DNA from: Conexibacter sp. DBS9H8 | GTDB taxonomy: Bacteria > Actinomycetota > Thermoleophilia > Solirubrobacterales > Solirubrobacteraceae | Length of the DNA stretch: 64,000 nucleotides | Assembly: GCF_023330685.1 (NCBI RefSeq) | Contig: NZ_CP097128.1 | Location: forward strand, 868,001 to 932,000 | Direction of reading: 5' to 3' | Part shown: one piece after another, positions 60,893-64,000 of the stretch | How positions within the stretch are numbered: position 1 is the first letter of the stretch | Layout: each line of letters starts with the position of its first letter | Notes under the pieces: generated by a model | Databases searched by the model: none | Told to the model about the DNA's origin: nothing | The model's input: only the letters and a program-made list of their open reading frames with translations | Program-made: the position numbers and the translations under genes

Positions 60893-62119
60893 ATGGCAGA
60901 CGACACCCCCCACGGCGCGTTTCCTGTGCGCGAGGTCGTGATCACCGGTGTCGGCGCGGTGACGCCGCTCGGGCTCGGGGCACGGACCCTGCACGAGCGC
61001 TGGAGCGCCGGGCAGTCCGGCATCACCGCCGGTGAAGGGGCCTGCGGCGACTTCAATCCGACCGACTTCATGTCACGCAAGGACGCGCGCCGTGCGGACC
61101 GGTTCACCCAGCTCGCCCTCGCCGCCGGAGCGGAGGCGCTGGCCGAAGCCGGCTGGAGTGACGAACGTCCCTACCACCCCGACCGGGTCGGCAGCGTGAT
61201 CGGCAGTGGGATCGGTGGGATCGGCACGATCGAGCAGAACCACACCCAGCTCCAGGGGGAGCGGCCGGTCTCCCCGCTGGCAGTGCCGTTGATGATGGGG
61301 AACGCCGGTGCGGCCGCCCTGTCGCTCCGGTATGACCTCCAGGGTCCGGTGTTCGGCGTGATGTCCGCCTGTGCGGCCGGTGGGCACGCGATCGGGACCG
61401 CCGCCCGCCTGATCCAGCACGGGGATGCTGACGCGGTCGTGACCGGCGGCGCCGAAGCGGCGCTGACCCCGCTCACCCGCGCCGCGTTCAGTGCGATGAA
61501 CGCCCTGTCTGTGATGGGGGTCTCACGGCCCTTTGACGCGCGCCGGGACGGGTTCGTCCTGTCGGAGGGCAGCGCCGTGCTGGTGCTCGAGGACGGCGAT
61601 CTGGCCCGTGCCCGCGGCGCCCGGATCCTCGGCGTGGTGCGCGGATACGGGATGACCGGAGACGCCCATCACCTCACCGCACCCGACACCGAGGGCCGGG
61701 GTGGCGCCAAGGCGATCGCCGGCGCGATGCGTGACGCCGGCATCGGTCCGGCCGACGTCACCTACGTCAACGCGCACGGAACCTCTACACCGCTCAACGA
61801 CCGGTCAGAGACCGCCGCGCTGAAGCACGCGCTCGGTGATTTCGCCCCCCGGATCCCCGTCTCGTCGACCAAGTCGGCGATCGGCCACACCCTTGGCGCC
61901 TCCGGGGCGATCGAGGCGGTCGCGATGCTGCTCGCGCTCCGGGACGGGATCGCCCCGCCGACGCTCGGCTGGGAGGAGGCCGAGGACGGACTCGACCTCG
62001 ACTACGTTCCCAACCACGCCAAACCGCTCTGCCGCGACCGCCCTCGCATCGGCCTGTCGAACTCGTTCGGCTTCGGGGGCCACAACGTCACCCTGTGCCT
62101 GGAGGGAACGCCGGCGTGA
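60893..62119 (+). CDS. fabF: Beta-ketoacyl-ACP synthase II-type enzyme
   Basis: A 408-residue thiolase-fold condensing enzyme. The active Cys lies in FGVMSACAAGGHAIG (about residue 160), with His in YVNAHGTSTPLND and KSAIGHTLGASGAIEA; the family start is VVITGVGAVTPLG. It extends acyl chains by decarboxylative condensation with malonyl-ACP. ATG 60893 has AGGTG before it; GTG 60884 is possible. It overlaps the next gene by GTGA. The linked carboxyltransferase and reductase suggest a specialised lipid or polyketide pathway. Confidence 0.9.
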   Translation: MADDTPHGAFPVREVVITGVGAVTPLGLGARTLHERWSAGQSGITAGEGACGDFNPTDFMSRKDARRADRFTQLALAAGAEALAEAGWSDERPYHPDRVGSVIGSGIGGIGTIEQNHTQLQGERPVSPLAVPLMMGNAGAAALSLRYDLQGPVFGVMSACAAGGHAIGTAARLIQHGDADAVVTGGAEAALTPLTRAAFSAMNALSVMGVSRPFDARRDGFVLSEGSAVLVLEDGDLARARGARILGVVRGYGMTGDAHHLTAPDTEGRGGAKAIAGAMRDAGIGPADVTYVNAHGTSTPLNDRSETAALKHALGDFAPRIPVSSTKSAIGHTLGASGAIEAVAMLLALRDGIAPPTLGWEEAEDGLDLDYVPNHAKPLCRDRPRIGLSNSFGFGGHNVTLCLEGTPA

Positions 62120-63570
62120 GCTCCCTCAAGCTCGCACCCCGGCCGGCGGAGACGCTCGGGCCGATCGAACGGCTGGAGACGCTGTGCGATCCCGGGTCGC
62201 TGCACTTCGTCCGCGGTGATGTCGTCTCGCGCCGGATGGGCGGCCGCGCGGTCGCCGGCGACGGTGTCATCGGAGCGACCGGCCGGGTCGACGGACGGCC
62301 CGTCGCCTGCTTCGCCCAGGACCGCTCGTTCCTCGGCGGGTCGCTGGGGGAGGCGCATGCGGACACGATCTGCCGGGTGCTGCGGTTGGCCGGCCACGCC
62401 CAGATTCCGGTGGTCGGGTTCGTCGAGTCCGCGGGCGCGCGGCTGCAGGAGGGGGTCGCCGCCCTGTGTGGCTACGGGCGGATCTTCCACGCCCACACCC
62501 AGCTGTCCGGCGTCGTTCCGCAGATCAGCGTGATCTGCGGCGCCTCAGCCGGTGGTGGCTCCTACGCCCCGGCGTTGACAGACTTCGTGGTGATGACCCG
62601 GCGCGCATCGATGTTCCTGACCGGACCGGGGATCGTGCGGGAGGTGACGGGGGAGGACGTCGACGCCGCCACGCTCGGCGGACCCAAGGTGCATGAGCGC
62701 AACGGTGTCTGCCAGATCGTCTGTGAGGACGACGTGGACGCCGCCCTCACGGTCCGCGACCTGCTCGATCACCTTCCCCAACACGCGGAGGCGAGCATCA
62801 GCCGCTGGCCGGCGGCCGAACCGCGACCCGGCCGTCCGGATGCGGCCGTTCCCGACGAGCCGCGGAAGGTCTACGACATCCGTGATGTCATCCCGACGCT
62901 CGTTGACGGTGGCCGCCTGCTCGAGCTCAACGGCCGGTGGGGGCGCAACATGGTCACCGCGATGGCCCGGATCGACGGCCACGCGGTCGGGGTGGTCGCC
63001 AACAACCCCCGCTACCTCGGCGGGGTCATGGACGCGGACTCGGCCACCAAGGCCGCGCGGTTCGTCCGCACCTGTGACCTGTTCGGGGTGCCGCTGCTCG
63101 TCCTCGTCGACACCCCCGGCTTTCTCCCGGGAACCCGGCAGGAGGGTGGCGGGGTGATCCGGCATGGAGCGAAGCTCGTCCACGCGTTCGCGGCCGCGAC
63201 GGTGCCCCGGATCACCGTCGTGCTGCGCAAGGCGTTCGGCGGGGCCTTCATCGCGATGAACAGCCGGGACCTCGGTGCCGACCTGGTGCTCGCCTGGCCG
63301 ACGGCGGAGATCGGCGTCATGGGACCCCAACAGGCCGTCGATCTCGTGCACCGCCGTGAGATCGCGGCCGCGGCCGATCCGACCGTCGCCCGGGACCGGT
63401 TCGCCCGGGCCTATGCCGCCGAACATCTGAGCGCCGCGTCCGCCGCGGCTGAGGGCGTGATCGACGAGATCATCACACCGTCACAGACCCGGGCCCGGGT
63501 GATCGCGGCCCTGGAGACTCTGTCAACCCCGAGGCGGCCCTTGCGCCCGAACCGGAACATCCCCCTGTGA
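62116..63570 (+). CDS. Acyl-CoA carboxylase carboxyltransferase (beta) subunit
   Basis: A 484-residue biotin-dependent carboxyltransferase of the propionyl/acetyl-CoA carboxylase beta class: ICGASAGGGSYAPALTDFVV, the paired oxyanion block VDTPGFLPGTRQE and RKAFGGAFIAMNSRDLGAD. It uses carboxybiotin to make malonyl-CoA or a related extender. It is coupled to the FabF gene before (GTGA) and the reductase after (GTGA). No biotin carboxylase alpha subunit lies in the window. Confidence 0.9.
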   Translation: MSSLKLAPRPAETLGPIERLETLCDPGSLHFVRGDVVSRRMGGRAVAGDGVIGATGRVDGRPVACFAQDRSFLGGSLGEAHADTICRVLRLAGHAQIPVVGFVESAGARLQEGVAALCGYGRIFHAHTQLSGVVPQISVICGASAGGGSYAPALTDFVVMTRRASMFLTGPGIVREVTGEDVDAATLGGPKVHERNGVCQIVCEDDVDAALTVRDLLDHLPQHAEASISRWPAAEPRPGRPDAAVPDEPRKVYDIRDVIPTLVDGGRLLELNGRWGRNMVTAMARIDGHAVGVVANNPRYLGGVMDADSATKAARFVRTCDLFGVPLLVLVDTPGFLPGTRQEGGGVIRHGAKLVHAFAAATVPRITVVLRKAFGGAFIAMNSRDLGADLVLAWPTAEIGVMGPQQAVDLVHRREIAAAADPTVARDRFARAYAAEHLSAASAAAEGVIDEIITPSQTRARVIAALETLSTPRRPLRPNRNIPL

Positions 63571-64000
63571 GCACGATGTCAGAGCCGACGCTGAGCGACC
63601 GACCGATCCTCCTCACGGGCGCGACCGGGTTCGTCGGCATGGAACTGCTCGTGCGCCTGCTCGAGCGCACCGACCGAACCGTCATCACGCTCGTCCGCGC
63701 CGCTGATGACGCGACCGCGCACGCCCGGATCGAGCGGGTCCTCGAGACCTTGTTCCCGCCCGACCTCATCCCCCACGGGCGCGTCCGCGCCGTCGCCGCC
63801 GATCTCGAGGCGCCGGGAATGGGGCTGAGCACCTCCGTCCGCGACCGCCTCGCCGATGAGATCGACACCGTCGTCCACTCCGCCGCGTCGATCCAGTTCA
63901 CGCTGCCGATCGAGCAGGCCCGCGCGATCAACGTCGGCGGCACCCGGCAGGTGCTCGAGCTTGCCGCGCGGGCGGCCCACCTCGACCGTGTCGTCCACGT
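63567..64000 (+). CDS. Fatty-acyl/thioester reductase-like SDR protein, partial
   Basis: The N-terminal 144 residues of a NAD(P)-binding protein, cut by the window edge. The Rossmann motif is PILLTGATGFVGMELLVRLL, with VVHSAASIQFTLPIEQARAI downstream, as in the male-sterility/thioester-reductase (NAD_binding_4) group that reduces acyl-CoA or acyl-ACP. GTG 63567 overlaps the previous stop; ATG 63576 is an alternative. It forms a lipid operon with the ketosynthase and carboxyltransferase genes. Confidence 0.78.
   Translation, partial: MSTMSEPTLSDRPILLTGATGFVGMELLVRLLERTDRTVITLVRAADDATAHARIERVLETLFPPDLIPHGRVRAVAADLEAPGMGLSTSVRDRLADEIDTVVHSAASIQFTLPIEQARAINVGGTRQVLELAARAAHLDRVVH

Overview
The window is GC-rich DNA from a chromosome that looks actinobacterial. 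Genes are dense, GTG starts are common, and many genes join through 4-base ATGA or GTGA overlaps. The mce operon with two YrbE permeases, the probable F420-type luciferase-like enzyme, the PucR/CdaR regulators and the GAF/HisKA_3 kinases fit the Solirubrobacterales (Thermoleophilia) or a related deep actinobacterial lineage. That placement is inferred from gene content only. No rRNA, tRNA or CRISPR array was seen.

Left part (1-13.7 kb): an agmatine degradation pair (aguA and a partial aguB at the left edge), a ferredoxin-reductase-like flavoprotein, an unrecognised coupled gene pair, a drug-type MFS exporter with a divergent MarR regulator, an alpha/beta hydrolase with a second divergent MarR regulator, a secreted GH79-like glycosidase, and a heterodimeric ABC exporter with one apparently degenerate ATP site.

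Accessory part (13.7-28.5 kb): five toxin-antitoxin pairs (MazF/RHH, Phd/VapC, AbrB/Doc, DUF1778/GNAT, AbrB/VapC). With them are decayed genes: a HicB-like remnant, a GNAT remnant, a tyrosine recombinase without its tyrosine, and an AHSA1-like remnant beside an ArsR gene. The same stretch holds a membrane GGDEF protein and a histidine kinase/response regulator operon divergent from a MacAB-like efflux operon. Several antitoxin genes, and one MarR gene, have -10-like hexamers only 6-8 bases before the start codon and no Shine-Dalgarno, so they may be transcribed without leaders.

Middle part (28.5-46.5 kb): a PucR regulator divergent from a Baeyer-Villiger-type flavoprotein, a secreted protein of unknown function, a GAF histidine kinase convergent with a NarL-type regulator, and a four-gene operon: luciferase-like oxidoreductase, divergent EPSP-synthase homologue, acyl-CoA ligase, acyl-CoA dehydrogenase. 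This operon is the most interesting candidate in the window. It looks like a route from a shikimate-type acid to a CoA thioester. Next come glutathione peroxidase, a PfkB kinase, a GH18-like lipoprotein, a second ferredoxin-reductase-like flavoprotein and a CdaR-like regulator.

Right part (46.5-64 kb): a complete mce lipid-transport operon (two YrbE permeases, six MCE proteins) with an SRPBCC gene directly behind it; a metallo-beta-lactamase-fold protein divergent from an alpha/beta hydrolase; a histidine kinase/response regulator pair; and a coupled lipid gene set (FabF-type ketosynthase, acyl-CoA carboxylase carboxyltransferase, fatty-acyl/thioester reductase) that runs off the right edge.
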